DNA of 64,000 nucleotides from JBHJHP01 sp042219825 (GTDB lineage Bacteria; Bacteroidota; Bacteroidia; Bacteroidales; UBA5342): assembly GCF_042219825.1 (NCBI RefSeq), contig NZ_JBHJHQ010000006.1, positions 248,001 through 312,000 of the forward strand, read 5' to 3'. The position numbers were made by a program, and so were the translations under genes. The notes beneath the pieces are model-generated. The model saw nothing but the letters and a program-made list of their open reading frames with translations. It was not told the DNA's origin and ran no database searches. Positions 45,526 to 55,039 of the stretch are shown here, one piece after another. Every line of letters begins with the position of its first letter. Positions within the stretch are counted from its first letter, which is position 1.

Positions 45526-48270
45526 ATGAGATTTTATTTTTTATTCCTTTCATTTCTCAGTCTGTCAATTCTTTCAGCTCAGAACAGGGAGATCTCGGGA
45601 AAAGTTATTGACAATGAAAGCAGGCTTCCTGTTGCCTATGCCTTTATCACAATAGATGGAGTAGGCGATGTTGTTGCTTCAGAGGATGGAACCTGGCAAA
45701 TGAAAACAGATCAGGCCGGACAGCTTATTATCTATGCAGAAGCCAGGGGATATACCCGTAAAACACTGATTCTGCCTGCTGATGAGAATTTTTTACTGAT
45801 TGAGTTAACCAAAGATGAGTTTGCTGATATTTCCAAAGTGGATCTGTCGCAGGTTGTGGTAACCGATGATGAAGATGAACTTGATAACCAGCAGTCAGCA
45901 AGTGGCATCCTTACATCTTCAAAGGATGTTTTTGACAAAGTCAGTTCGTATGAATTTGGAGTGATGCGTTTTAATGAACGTGGTCTGGACTCAAGGTATT
46001 ATAACCTATGGTTTAATGGCGCACCCATTAATGATATGGAAAGCGGGCGGGCTACCTATGGAATATTTGGCGGCTTGAATGATGCTGTACGTAACCAGGA
46101 AGTCGTAGGAGGAATGGCGAATTCCGATTTTGATTTCGGCCAGCTGGGTGGTTCAGGTTATATTTATACATCACCGTTTTTATATCGGACGGGACTAAAG
46201 ACTACGCTTTCATCAGCCAACAGAAATTACCGTAACAGGGTAATGATGACCTATTCAACCGGTATGCTGAAAGGTAACTGGGCTCTGACCGCTTCTTTAT
46301 CTAAACGTTGGGCTGAAGAAGGATATGTCCCCGGAACATTTTACGATGCCTATGCAGGATTCCTGAGTGTTGGAAAAAGGTTCGGAACCAAGCATGATAT
46401 TACATTTACTGCATTTGCAGCTCCCTCCAGGAGTGGAAGAAATTCAGCCATTACAAAGGAAGCAGCTGAACTGACAGGCACTAACTATTATAATCCATAT
46501 TGGGGCTACCAGAACGGTGAAAAAAGAAATACAAGGGTTTCTTCCTATTTTGAGCCAACCGGAATACTGAACTATAAATGGCAGATCAGTGATAAAACAA
46601 AACTGACTACCGTACTTTCTTATGCATGGGCCAAAAATGGTTACAGTGCTTTGAACTGGTTGAGAGGAAAAGATCCCAGACCTGATTATTACAGGTATTT
46701 TCCGAGTTATTATAAGGATAACGAGATCAATTATAACATTGTTCGCTCTTACTGGTTAACACAGCCGGATGTGACGGGACAGGTTAACTTTCAGAATTTG
46801 TACGACATTAACAGACGTGCAACAACTATTTCCGGAGTAAACGGGAATCCTGATGAAACGTTCACTGGTCTGGTTTCAAGTTATATCATAGAGAACAGAG
46901 TAACCGAAAAGAATACGGCCTCTGCCAATATGGTTTTAAATCATGAGCTTTCAGAACGTTTAAAACTAAATGCCGGAGCCACTTACAGGTATTACGATGG
47001 TCGCCATTACAACGTTGTGGAAGACTTATTGGGTGGAGAATATTTTTACGATATAGACAAGTTTGCGGAACGCGATTTTCCTGATCCGCAAATTGCGTAC
47101 AACGACCTGAATAATCCTGGCCGTTTACTTAAGGTAGGCGACAAATACTCTCACGATTATTCAGCTAATGTAAGAAGCTGGGAAACCTGGGGAGAGCTGG
47201 CTTATAATTCAATTAGCATTGACGCGTTCCTTTCGGCAAAGTTATCAGGAACTGAATTCTGGCGGACCGGTTATACGCGTAAAGGTTTATTCCCGAATGA
47301 CTCCTACGGAGACAGCAAACATTCCAGTTTCCTGAATTATGGTATCCATGGTGGAGTGGATTACAAGATTAACGGACGGCATATTTTACGTGCGAATGCT
47401 ATGTATATGACGCAGGCACCATATGTAAGAAATGCATTTGTTTCTCCAAGAACCCGGAATCAGATTGTGGACGGGCTGAAAAGTGAGGTCATTTATGGTG
47501 GAGAAGCTTCATATATTTTCCGTCTGCCTTCACTCACAGGTAGGATTACAGGATATTACAACAAGTTCGAGGATAATACAGAAGTTGTGTCTTTCTATCA
47601 CGATGCTTATCAGAACCTGCTGAATTATATTTTAACAGGTATTGATTCCCGTCATCGTGGCATGGAGTTGGGATTTGAATATACCATTACAGACGGCTTG
47701 AAAACCAGTGCAGTGGTTTCTTTAGGTGAATATATCTATACCTCAAGACCTACAATCCAGGCGTATGTAGACAATCAGGCAGCACTTGTGGAAGAAGAAT
47801 CAGGTGTAGTTTATGCCAAGGGATTTTATGTGCCGGGAACACCGCAGACTGCTGCATCCTGGGGTATGGATTATCGTGGATCCAAAAACTGGTGGGCAGG
47901 ATTTAATGTCAATTACCTGGCGGACCGCTACCTTGATTTCAATCCGGCCAGAAGAACAACAAACGCGGTTCAGGGCTTGAATTTGAATGATCCGGCCGAT
48001 TATGCACTCTATCATCAGATAATTGATCAAGAAAGGATCAGTGATGCATATTATACCAATGTCTTTGTTGGAAAATCATGGTATTTGGGTAAATATTACC
48101 TGATTGCTTCCCTTAATGTCTCAAATGTATTTAATAATCAGAATATCGTAACGGGAGGTTATGAACAGTACAGATTTGATTATACAGGAAAAGATCCGAA
48201 TAAATATCCAAATAAATATTACTATGCTTACGGGCGCAACTATTTTTTAAATGTTAGCCTAAGCTTTTAA
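45526..48270 (+). CDS. TonB-dependent receptor with carboxypeptidase-regulatory-like N-terminal domain
   Basis: A 914-residue outer-membrane receptor: signal peptide (~1-19), carboxypeptidase D regulatory-like domain (~20-105, REISGKVIDNESRLPVAYAFITIDG), then a plug (~110-250) and a large beta-barrel ending in NYFLNVSLSF with terminal Phe. The plug differs from SusC plugs, and no SusD gene follows. The downstream genes are a DUF5689 lipoprotein and endonuclease I, so uptake of nucleic-acid-derived material or phosphate compounds is a reasonable inference. Confidence 0.9.
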   Translation: MRFYFLFLSFLSLSILSAQNREISGKVIDNESRLPVAYAFITIDGVGDVVASEDGTWQMKTDQAGQLIIYAEARGYTRKTLILPADENFLLIELTKDEFADISKVDLSQVVVTDDEDELDNQQSASGILTSSKDVFDKVSSYEFGVMRFNERGLDSRYYNLWFNGAPINDMESGRATYGIFGGLNDAVRNQEVVGGMANSDFDFGQLGGSGYIYTSPFLYRTGLKTTLSSANRNYRNRVMMTYSTGMLKGNWALTASLSKRWAEEGYVPGTFYDAYAGFLSVGKRFGTKHDITFTAFAAPSRSGRNSAITKEAAELTGTNYYNPYWGYQNGEKRNTRVSSYFEPTGILNYKWQISDKTKLTTVLSYAWAKNGYSALNWLRGKDPRPDYYRYFPSYYKDNEINYNIVRSYWLTQPDVTGQVNFQNLYDINRRATTISGVNGNPDETFTGLVSSYIIENRVTEKNTASANMVLNHELSERLKLNAGATYRYYDGRHYNVVEDLLGGEYFYDIDKFAERDFPDPQIAYNDLNNPGRLLKVGDKYSHDYSANVRSWETWGELAYNSISIDAFLSAKLSGTEFWRTGYTRKGLFPNDSYGDSKHSSFLNYGIHGGVDYKINGRHILRANAMYMTQAPYVRNAFVSPRTRNQIVDGLKSEVIYGGEASYIFRLPSLTGRITGYYNKFEDNTEVVSFYHDAYQNLLNYILTGIDSRHRGMELGFEYTITDGLKTSAVVSLGEYIYTSRPTIQAYVDNQAALVEEESGVVYAKGFYVPGTPQTAASWGMDYRGSKNWWAGFNVNYLADRYLDFNPARRTTNAVQGLNLNDPADYALYHQIIDQERISDAYYTNVFVGKSWYLGKYYLIASLNVSNVFNNQNIVTGGYEQYRFDYTGKDPNKYPNKYYYAYGRNYFLNVSLSF

Positions 48271-48271
48271 T

Positions 48272-48326
48272 TAAGATATAAGACGTAAGATTTAAGACAA
48301 AAGACAAAAGACAAAAGATTTAAGAC
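48272..48326 (+). repeat. Short direct repeats of AAGAC type
   Basis: The 74-bp gap after the receptor gene holds overlapping AAGAC/AAAGACAA units, and AAGATTTAAGAC occurs twice in full or near-full form. It looks like slipped-strand simple repeats in an untranslated spacer. The variation in copy number between strains would affect only spacing between the two genes. Confidence 0.7.
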
Positions 48327-48344
48327 GCTGAAAATATTAGAACA

Positions 48345-50066
48345 ATGAAAAACTATAAAACACAAATGAAACAGGTTATCTTCATGACATTACTGGCTTT
48401 ACTGTCATGGTCGTGTATTCACGAGAATTTTGATGAGCCGCCGGTTGCAAAAAATTATGATTTTGAAGCGAATACCACCATTGCTGAACTGAAAGCGATG
48501 TATGATGCTGATAAGGATACCAACCAGATTGAAACAGATGTAGTAATTAAAGCAACCGTCATTTCAAGTGACGAGACGGGAAATTTCTATAAAAAACTGG
48601 TTTTGCAGGATTCTACCGGAGGAATTGAATTTCAGATTGATCAATATGATTTGTATCTGGAATATCCTGTCGGAGCTGAAGTTCTTGTGAAATGTAAAGG
48701 ACTTTATATCGGAGATTATGCCGGTGTAATTCAGATGGGGAGCTCAGTTTTAACTTCAGGTGGCTTTACAAATATTGTGAGGATGCCTCCGGTGATGTTG
48801 CCTGATGTATTTTTCCTGACAGGTAATTATGTAACGCCAGTACCCGATACTTTAGCAATCAGCCAGTTATCTGATGATAATATCAACACGTTGATAGCCA
48901 TCAAAAATGTACAGTTTGCAGACGGTCAGGCAGGTAATGCTACCTATGCCGATGCTGTAGGACAGACAACGCAAAACCGTACAGTGGTTGAATATAAAAC
49001 CAATAACACCATTTTATTACGTAACAGTGGCTTTGCCTCGTTCGTAGCGGATACTTTGCCTGAAGGAAGTGGGGTGCTGGTTGCCGTTTATGGTGTGTTT
49101 AATGCGGATCAGCAGTTATTTATCAGAGATACTAAGGATGTACAGTTTGATCAGCCAAGATATACCGGAACTTCAGGTGGTGGAGGTGAAGAACAGGGAA
49201 CCGGAACAAAGGACGATCCTTACAATGTGTTGAAAGCTATCAATAATCAGGGCAGTACGGTTTGGGTTGAAGGTTATATCGTAGGTTGTATTAATGATAT
49301 TAGTTTAAGTACAGCAACCTTTACTTCACCATTTTCAGCAACAACCAACATCTTGCTTGCAGATGATCCTGAAGAGACAGATATAAATAATTGTGTGCCA
49401 GTACAGCTACCTTTTGGTGATATTCGTACAGCATTGAATCTTGCTGATAATGCAGGAAATCATAAAAAACAGGTAATTGTTAAAGGGGAATTGACCGCTT
49501 ATTTTGGTGTTCCGGGTATTAAAAATGTAAACGGTTATTGGATGGATGGTGACGGTATTGATCCGGATTATGTACCTGAAGGACAAATCTACAGTCAGAC
49601 ATTCTCAGGAAATATAGACGCTTTTACGGCATTTAATGTAGCTGGTTCCGCAGTATGGGAATACCAAACTTATGATGGAGGTTGTGCTGTAGCCAATGCA
49701 TACAATCAGGGAGCTAATGAAGACTGGTTGGTTTCTCCTGCTATAAATACAGCAGGTTATGCTACCGTGACGATACAGGTTCGTCAGGCCATGAATTATA
49801 TTAAGACTAACGGATGGGGTGATTGTCAGGTTTTAGTGTCGAATGATTATGATGGTACATCAAGTCCGGATCAGCAGGGAACATGGAATCTGATAGAATT
49901 TAATACAAAACCTGCAGGTAGTGACTGGAATTTTGTGGATTCAGAGAATGTTGATATTACTTCGTATTCAGGCGGAAATATCTATGTAGCACTAAAATAT
50001 TTATCTACTGCAACCGAGGCTGTGACCTGGGAAGTAAGTACTGTATCGGTTAACGGATCGAATTAA
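48345..50066 (+). CDS. DUF5689 lipoprotein with OB-like and choice-of-anchor domains
   Basis: A 573-residue lipoprotein: signal peptide with Cys24 (LLSWSC). The DUF5689 domain at ~40-280 is an OB-like fold with IKATVISSDETGNFYKKLVLQDSTGG. A Gly-rich linker precedes a second OB-like region (~285-415, DPYNVLKAINNQGSTVWVEGYIVG) of DUF6359 type. A C-terminal beta-sandwich of choice-of-anchor J type (~425-573) ends it. Probably surface-exposed and ligand-binding for the upstream receptor. The stop is 1 bp before the endonuclease start, so the pair is translationally linked. Confidence 0.87.
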   Translation: MKNYKTQMKQVIFMTLLALLSWSCIHENFDEPPVAKNYDFEANTTIAELKAMYDADKDTNQIETDVVIKATVISSDETGNFYKKLVLQDSTGGIEFQIDQYDLYLEYPVGAEVLVKCKGLYIGDYAGVIQMGSSVLTSGGFTNIVRMPPVMLPDVFFLTGNYVTPVPDTLAISQLSDDNINTLIAIKNVQFADGQAGNATYADAVGQTTQNRTVVEYKTNNTILLRNSGFASFVADTLPEGSGVLVAVYGVFNADQQLFIRDTKDVQFDQPRYTGTSGGGGEEQGTGTKDDPYNVLKAINNQGSTVWVEGYIVGCINDISLSTATFTSPFSATTNILLADDPEETDINNCVPVQLPFGDIRTALNLADNAGNHKKQVIVKGELTAYFGVPGIKNVNGYWMDGDGIDPDYVPEGQIYSQTFSGNIDAFTAFNVAGSAVWEYQTYDGGCAVANAYNQGANEDWLVSPAINTAGYATVTIQVRQAMNYIKTNGWGDCQVLVSNDYDGTSSPDQQGTWNLIEFNTKPAGSDWNFVDSENVDITSYSGGNIYVALKYLSTATEAVTWEVSTVSVNGSN

Positions 50067-50067
50067 A

Positions 50068-51096
50068 ATGCGAAGAATTGTTTTATTGGCGGTATTGCTG
50101 ATAGGATTAAGTTGGGTTCAGGCACAAATACCCGCCGGTTATTATGACGGAACTGATGGATTATACCGTGAAGCTCTGCATAGTAAACTGCATCAGATTA
50201 TCAAGGGGAATAAGGTTTTTACTTATGGTGATGCCCGGTATATTCTGGATGAAACGGACAGGGATCCGAATAAAAGTAGTAATATCATATTAGTATATGG
50301 TGGATACAGTGTGAGCAGTACCTGGGATTACGGGAATACCTGGAACAGAGAACATGTATGGGCTAAGTCGCATGGCGATTTTGGTACCGATGACGGACCG
50401 GGATCGGATTTGCATAACCTGAAGCCGGCTGATGCTACGATAAACGAGGATCGCTCCAATAAGGATTTTGATGAAGGAGGCTGGCAGGAAAGCGATTATT
50501 CGCCCCCGGCAGGTTATTCAAAACCGTATAAAACGGATTGCTATACGAATGATCAGACCTGGGAGCCCCGTGATGAAGTGAAAGGAGATATTGCGCGGAT
50601 TATTTTTTATATGGATGTGCGTTACGATGGCGATGATGGGTTCCCTGATTTACAGGTTGTGGACAAAGTGCCTTCGATCACTGCTATTACGCCAAATCAG
50701 CCGTATCACGGTAAGTTGAGTACCTTATTGAGGTGGAATGAAGAGGATCCGCCGGACGATTTTGAACGTAACCGGAATGATGTGATCTACAGTTATCAAA
50801 ATAACCGGAATCCATTCATTGATCATCCTGAATTTGTGAATGCAATCTGGGGCGAAAATGCCGCTGTTGATCAGTTGGAAAAATCGACCGACAGGGTTTA
50901 TTATTCAAGAGGTAACGTGGTATGTGAAAATAACAGCATTGAATCCAAATCGTTACAGGTCTTTAATCTGGCAGGAAAACAGATTTATAATTCCAGTGTA
51001 GCCGCTGGGAAGACCGCTGATATTCCAACCTCCGGATTTCCTGTACTGGTTATTGTAAAATTGGGTGCTAAAGCAACGAAAGTAGTTATTGACTGA
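50068..51096 (+). CDS. Secreted endonuclease I
   Basis: A 342-residue nuclease with signal peptide (~1-20, ending WVQAQ). The Endonuclease_1 (EndA/NucM-type beta-beta-alpha metal) domain has the motif TWNREHVWAKSH and, further on, GSDLHNLKPADATINEDRSNKDF with the paired His/Asn metal site. The C-terminal ~50 residues (SLQVFNLAGKQIYNSSVAAG) resemble a shortened T9SS sorting domain. It degrades DNA or RNA outside the cell. Last gene of the receptor-DUF5689-nuclease operon. Confidence 0.92.
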   Translation: MRRIVLLAVLLIGLSWVQAQIPAGYYDGTDGLYREALHSKLHQIIKGNKVFTYGDARYILDETDRDPNKSSNIILVYGGYSVSSTWDYGNTWNREHVWAKSHGDFGTDDGPGSDLHNLKPADATINEDRSNKDFDEGGWQESDYSPPAGYSKPYKTDCYTNDQTWEPRDEVKGDIARIIFYMDVRYDGDDGFPDLQVVDKVPSITAITPNQPYHGKLSTLLRWNEEDPPDDFERNRNDVIYSYQNNRNPFIDHPEFVNAIWGENAAVDQLEKSTDRVYYSRGNVVCENNSIESKSLQVFNLAGKQIYNSSVAAGKTADIPTSGFPVLVIVKLGAKATKVVID

Positions 51097-51120
51097 ATTT
51101 ATTTTAAAGAAATAAATCGC

Positions 51121-51160
51121 TACAATATAGGCTGTCCGAAAAAGGACAGCCTATATTGTA
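51121..51160. terminator. Long perfect hairpin between convergent operons
   Basis: Arms of 17 bp (51121-51137 and 51144-51160) are perfect inverted repeats around loop GAAAAA; the inner part reads GGCTGTCC / GGACAGCC. It lies 25 bp after the endonuclease gene and 76 bp after the end of the leftward GH43 gene. There is no clear T-run, so termination on either strand may rely on stem stability. Confidence 0.7.
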
Positions 51161-51236
51161 CATTAACAATTTTGATTTTATCAACTTTGAGAAGCTATAA
51201 CATTCAGATTATGTTGAACTAATGTCCTGTTCCAGT

Positions 51237-53954
51237 TTACCTCTGGATGATAATTTTTTGAGTATTTATTTTCCCATCCGGCCATTCAAGTTTTAAAAAA
51301 TATATTCCATTGGAAAATCCGGAGATATCCAAAGAAGAAGTTGACTGATTTACAATATGTTGGATAAGCGTTTCCCCGTAGCAGTTGAAAAATGCCATAT
51401 TAACCCCGGATTTTTTATTTGCCGTTATAAAAAGTTTCTGCGTTGCCGGATTTGGATAAATCATTATTCGATCATCGTTATCTGTTTTAGGTTCAGAGAA
51501 TCCCGTATCAATTGTATTTGCTTCAGAAATGGCGAAATTATCAAACAATACGGTCGACTGATGTGTACGTAAGCCTGCTTTTCCGCAAATAAAAGGATCA
51601 TTATCCGTGTAATCTATTACAGGATTTGTAAGATCATCCACATAAATTTTAATGTTGTTTTTATACACATTGACCGCAAGTTTGTACCACTGATTTGTCG
51701 TATAGTTTCCCTGGCTGGTTGTAAGCGTCTTATAATCGTAATTCTGTTTCCCCAGGGTAACTCCGTTACTTCCCAATGTAACAAAATAGCCCTGATAGAA
51801 GTCCGTACCCAGCGAAGCATCATTTCCGGCGCCTCCCAGTGCAGGATTACTGACCCTGAATATGATACCGCCGTTCATACCGGAAACATATTTTATATCG
51901 GTTGAAACCATATAATCGGTCCAGCCCGTTTTTCCCAATGTTCTTTTAGATGATCCTGAAGCTTTTGCTGCACCATCTTCTGTAGACCATGTTCCATCGG
52001 CATAGTTCCATGAATACCCCAGATTACGATCAAAGCTTAGCGTTGTCGGAGTCAATTCATCATATAGTCTGAATGCGTATGAGTATAAGGCAATATTACC
52101 TTTGATGATTTCAAATTTCAGATTCTGTTCACCCTGTTCCAGTGGTATATCGCTTAAACTTATGTTTGAAAAGTTATTCAATCCTCCGGTTGCCGGGACA
52201 TCAATTATATCTGTGATGGCATAATTATTACGCCAGATTCGCAACTGGCTTTCTTCATCGGCAGCATATTTAATACCAATATTATAGGTGCCGGTTGTGC
52301 TAACCATTGTTTTGTATGTAAGCCATTCAGACTCTGACTCAAGAGCCAGAAAACCTCCGTCTCCTGATTTGATGGTTTCCACATCATCATTCCTATAGCT
52401 GATACCGCTTGTATTTCCATCCGTAAGATCGTGATAAGCTACATCCTGACCTTCGGTTTGGTAATGAACAGCCGCTATATTTCCCGGAATGGGCTTGTGA
52501 AAATCAAATATGCTGTTCCCGTTTATCTGATTCGTAAATGCACAGTAACCAAATTTTGCATTATCGTTCTGCGAGTAATATCCAATTTCTCCATTTGAAA
52601 TATCATTTTCAGTACTGATCTTTAGCATGTTATTGACGAAGAATCTGAATTGCTTTGTCTCCTTTTCTATCCGTATGGAATGCCAGACCAGATAATTGGC
52701 AACGCCGGTTAATTTAGTTGATATGGTATCAGACCAGGTTCCTCCGTTTTTAAAACTAACTTTTAACTGATTATCTGCTTCCTCCAGTAATGCAATGCCG
52801 TAGTTTTCATCATCAGTATAATTAAATATTATGCCTGCCTGTAATGTCGAACCGGACTGAACTTTAGAAAAGTTGAATTCAGCAGTGTAGTCGTCAGAAG
52901 GAACAGTATTAATTAAAGCTTTATAATTATCATCAGTGTAACTTTCTACTGATTGTAATTGCAGACTGTTTTCCGAGATTTGCCAGTTTGCATTGGCAGA
53001 TAGATTCCAATTTGCACTGATGCCTTCCTGGTCAAAGTAATCAAAGAAATCAGGCATTAGAGGTACTTCCTGTGGTGTGTCGGTAGGACCAAGGACTAAT
53101 ATTTCCTCACCGTTAAAGGCAACACGGTCAAAATTAAGATTGCGATAAGGGCCTACGCCATAGTCACCTGCCAGATTGTGATAGGTGATGTAATGTGAAT
53201 CAAGGTCGGGTCCGATAAAAAGACTTCCATGGCCAAGACCAACATGGTCTCCTTCCGCAGATAAAATAACCGGATTATAATCGATGGGATTAAACCATGA
53301 TGTTGGTCTGGTACTTTTGGCTGCATTGATCCGGTATCCTTTGCTGATGACATGATTGCCGGTGTAAATCATGTAATATTTCCCGTTTCTTTTTATGACA
53401 CAGGGGCCTTCTGTCCAGCCATTCATTCGTGTGGAAGACAATACGATGTCTGAACCGATGATCGTAGGAGAGCTCATATTATGGGCATGAATGCCGTCAC
53501 CACCGGCGTGGTAAAAATACAATGATCCATCATCATCAATAAATACAGATCCATCAATGGAATGGCCAAGGTTATTGGTGACAACTTCAAACATTCCCGT
53601 TGGTGAATCACTTTTCAGAATATAATGACCATTACCGCCGGGTGATGTGTACATGTAAAAGCTTCCCTCATAAAATATGACCTCCGGGGCATAGGCTGTT
53701 TTGGTAACAGCATCTGTTGCACACAGTCCGTGATAGCTCCAATCCACAAGGTTTTTTGACTTCCAGACTTTAACGCCAATGGAATTATCGCGGGTGGAAC
53801 TATACAAATAATAATACCCGTTATATTTCAGCAGATAGGGATCTCCTATGCCATATAATGACCATTGATTATCAAGGATGAAAGGATTACTCCATGTTTG
53901 AGATGAAGCAGAAAGGCTAAGGCATATTATGATATAGATAAAAATTGATCTCAT
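51237..53954 (-). CDS. GH43-family glycoside hydrolase with carbohydrate-binding domains and T9SS signal
   Basis: A 905-residue secreted enzyme: signal peptide (~1-18). The GH43 five-bladed propeller (~20-295) has the catalytic acids in IGDPYLL, IDGSVF and TEGPCV. A beta-sandwich follows (~300-475). Next is a CBM6/35-like domain (~490-640) and a LamG/DUF1080-like sandwich (~640-820). A T9SS type A sorting domain (~830-905, IYPNPATQKLFITA) ends the chain. Expected activity is on arabinofuranosyl or xylosyl linkages. It is the last gene of the leftward PUL. Confidence 0.9.
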   Translation of the reverse strand: MRSIFIYIIICLSLSASSQTWSNPFILDNQWSLYGIGDPYLLKYNGYYYLYSSTRDNSIGVKVWKSKNLVDWSYHGLCATDAVTKTAYAPEVIFYEGSFYMYTSPGGNGHYILKSDSPTGMFEVVTNNLGHSIDGSVFIDDDGSLYFYHAGGDGIHAHNMSSPTIIGSDIVLSSTRMNGWTEGPCVIKRNGKYYMIYTGNHVISKGYRINAAKSTRPTSWFNPIDYNPVILSAEGDHVGLGHGSLFIGPDLDSHYITYHNLAGDYGVGPYRNLNFDRVAFNGEEILVLGPTDTPQEVPLMPDFFDYFDQEGISANWNLSANANWQISENSLQLQSVESYTDDNYKALINTVPSDDYTAEFNFSKVQSGSTLQAGIIFNYTDDENYGIALLEEADNQLKVSFKNGGTWSDTISTKLTGVANYLVWHSIRIEKETKQFRFFVNNMLKISTENDISNGEIGYYSQNDNAKFGYCAFTNQINGNSIFDFHKPIPGNIAAVHYQTEGQDVAYHDLTDGNTSGISYRNDDVETIKSGDGGFLALESESEWLTYKTMVSTTGTYNIGIKYAADEESQLRIWRNNYAITDIIDVPATGGLNNFSNISLSDIPLEQGEQNLKFEIIKGNIALYSYAFRLYDELTPTTLSFDRNLGYSWNYADGTWSTEDGAAKASGSSKRTLGKTGWTDYMVSTDIKYVSGMNGGIIFRVSNPALGGAGNDASLGTDFYQGYFVTLGSNGVTLGKQNYDYKTLTTSQGNYTTNQWYKLAVNVYKNNIKIYVDDLTNPVIDYTDNDPFICGKAGLRTHQSTVLFDNFAISEANTIDTGFSEPKTDNDDRIMIYPNPATQKLFITANKKSGVNMAFFNCYGETLIQHIVNQSTSSLDISGFSNGIYFLKLEWPDGKINTQKIIIQR

Positions 53955-53983
53955 TTTTAGTATTATAAATTACAGAACTGTTA

Positions 53984-55033
53984 TCAGGGAAAAGAAAGTT
54001 TCGTTTTGGTGGAATATGGTTTGCCAAACTTTGGTTCCCCTTTGAACCATGTAAATTTCTGCGCCCTCGTACTTCTGCCTGCACACTGATCAGATGATGC
54101 AGCTTTCGCATGGTATACGATCCAGTCATCTTTTCCGTCAGGCGACTTAGTAAAGCAATTATGTCCCGGACCAAAAACACTGCTATCCTGACATTGCTCA
54201 AAAACCTGATGATCGGAGCGGCTCCAGGATGACGAGTCAAGCAGGTTTGCATCTTTATCTGCGCTAAGCAGTCCAAGTCCGTAGTTGTCGTCCCAACATG
54301 CCCCGGCAGAGTAGATAATGAATATTTTATCTTCAGGCCCTTCAAGGAACTGAGGACCTTCCATAATTTCTCTGTCTCCCGTTTTTTCCCAGTCATGCAA
54401 AGGAAGTCCCAGTAAGGTTGCCGGTGTTTCTATTTCAACAGGAGATTTCATTTTTGCAATCATAATTCCACTCTGATTACCAATGTAGGGAGAATACATA
54501 AAGTAAAGATCATTTTTATAATGGAATACATTGCCATCAATACCGGGAAATTCTGTATCTATTTTGCCCAGATCTTCCCAACTGTCCACCATTGGATCAG
54601 TGCTTTTATTATGTAGCACAAAAACATAGCGTGAATGATCGCCGGCATTATTAGCATCACAGGCGGAATAATAGACGTACCATTCATCATTTATGTAATG
54701 TATTTCAGGCGCCCATATACAACAGGAGTTCGGCCCGGCTTCAGGAGGGAACCAAATGTCCTTTGATTCTGCGGTACGAAGTTGCGTGAAGTTGTTTGTT
54801 TTCCACAGCGTTAAGCGGTCACCTCGGGTCACCATACAATAGTAGAATCCATCAGAATGCAGGTACACAAACGGATCGGGGCCTTCATCAAATATGGGAT
54901 TTGTAAAATATACCTGATCCCGTTCTGATGTTTTATCTTTTTTGCTGGCACAGGATACAGCCAGAATGACTATAGTTATCCATACAGCATATGTCTTAAG
55001 TAAATGTTTAAAATTGCAACCCGCTATCTTCAT
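53984..55033 (-). CDS. GH43-family lipoprotein glycoside hydrolase
   Basis: A 349-residue lipoprotein with lipobox Cys28 (LAVSC). The GH43 propeller has the triad acids in GPDPFVY, the IDGNVF loop and the MEGPQF strand, with the supporting WAPEIHY motif. This wording matches arabinofuranosidase-type GH43 proteins such as GH43_26-like ones; the subfamily is not certain. It is 6 bp from the GH43-like gene upstream and probably anchored on the outer membrane or periplasmic face. Confidence 0.9.
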   Translation of the reverse strand: MKIAGCNFKHLLKTYAVWITIVILAVSCASKKDKTSERDQVYFTNPIFDEGPDPFVYLHSDGFYYCMVTRGDRLTLWKTNNFTQLRTAESKDIWFPPEAGPNSCCIWAPEIHYINDEWYVYYSACDANNAGDHSRYVFVLHNKSTDPMVDSWEDLGKIDTEFPGIDGNVFHYKNDLYFMYSPYIGNQSGIMIAKMKSPVEIETPATLLGLPLHDWEKTGDREIMEGPQFLEGPEDKIFIIYSAGACWDDNYGLGLLSADKDANLLDSSSWSRSDHQVFEQCQDSSVFGPGHNCFTKSPDGKDDWIVYHAKAASSDQCAGRSTRAQKFTWFKGEPKFGKPYSTKTKLSFP

Positions 55034-55039
55034 TATCTT

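Noticed and set aside
48272..48326. Repeats after the receptor gene considered as a CRISPR array
   Set aside because: Units are too short and contiguous, with no spacers and no cas genes.
53917..54396. Leftward 159-codon open frame overlapping the second GH43 gene
   Set aside because: It lies in another frame of a clear GH43 gene and its translation has no recognisable fold.
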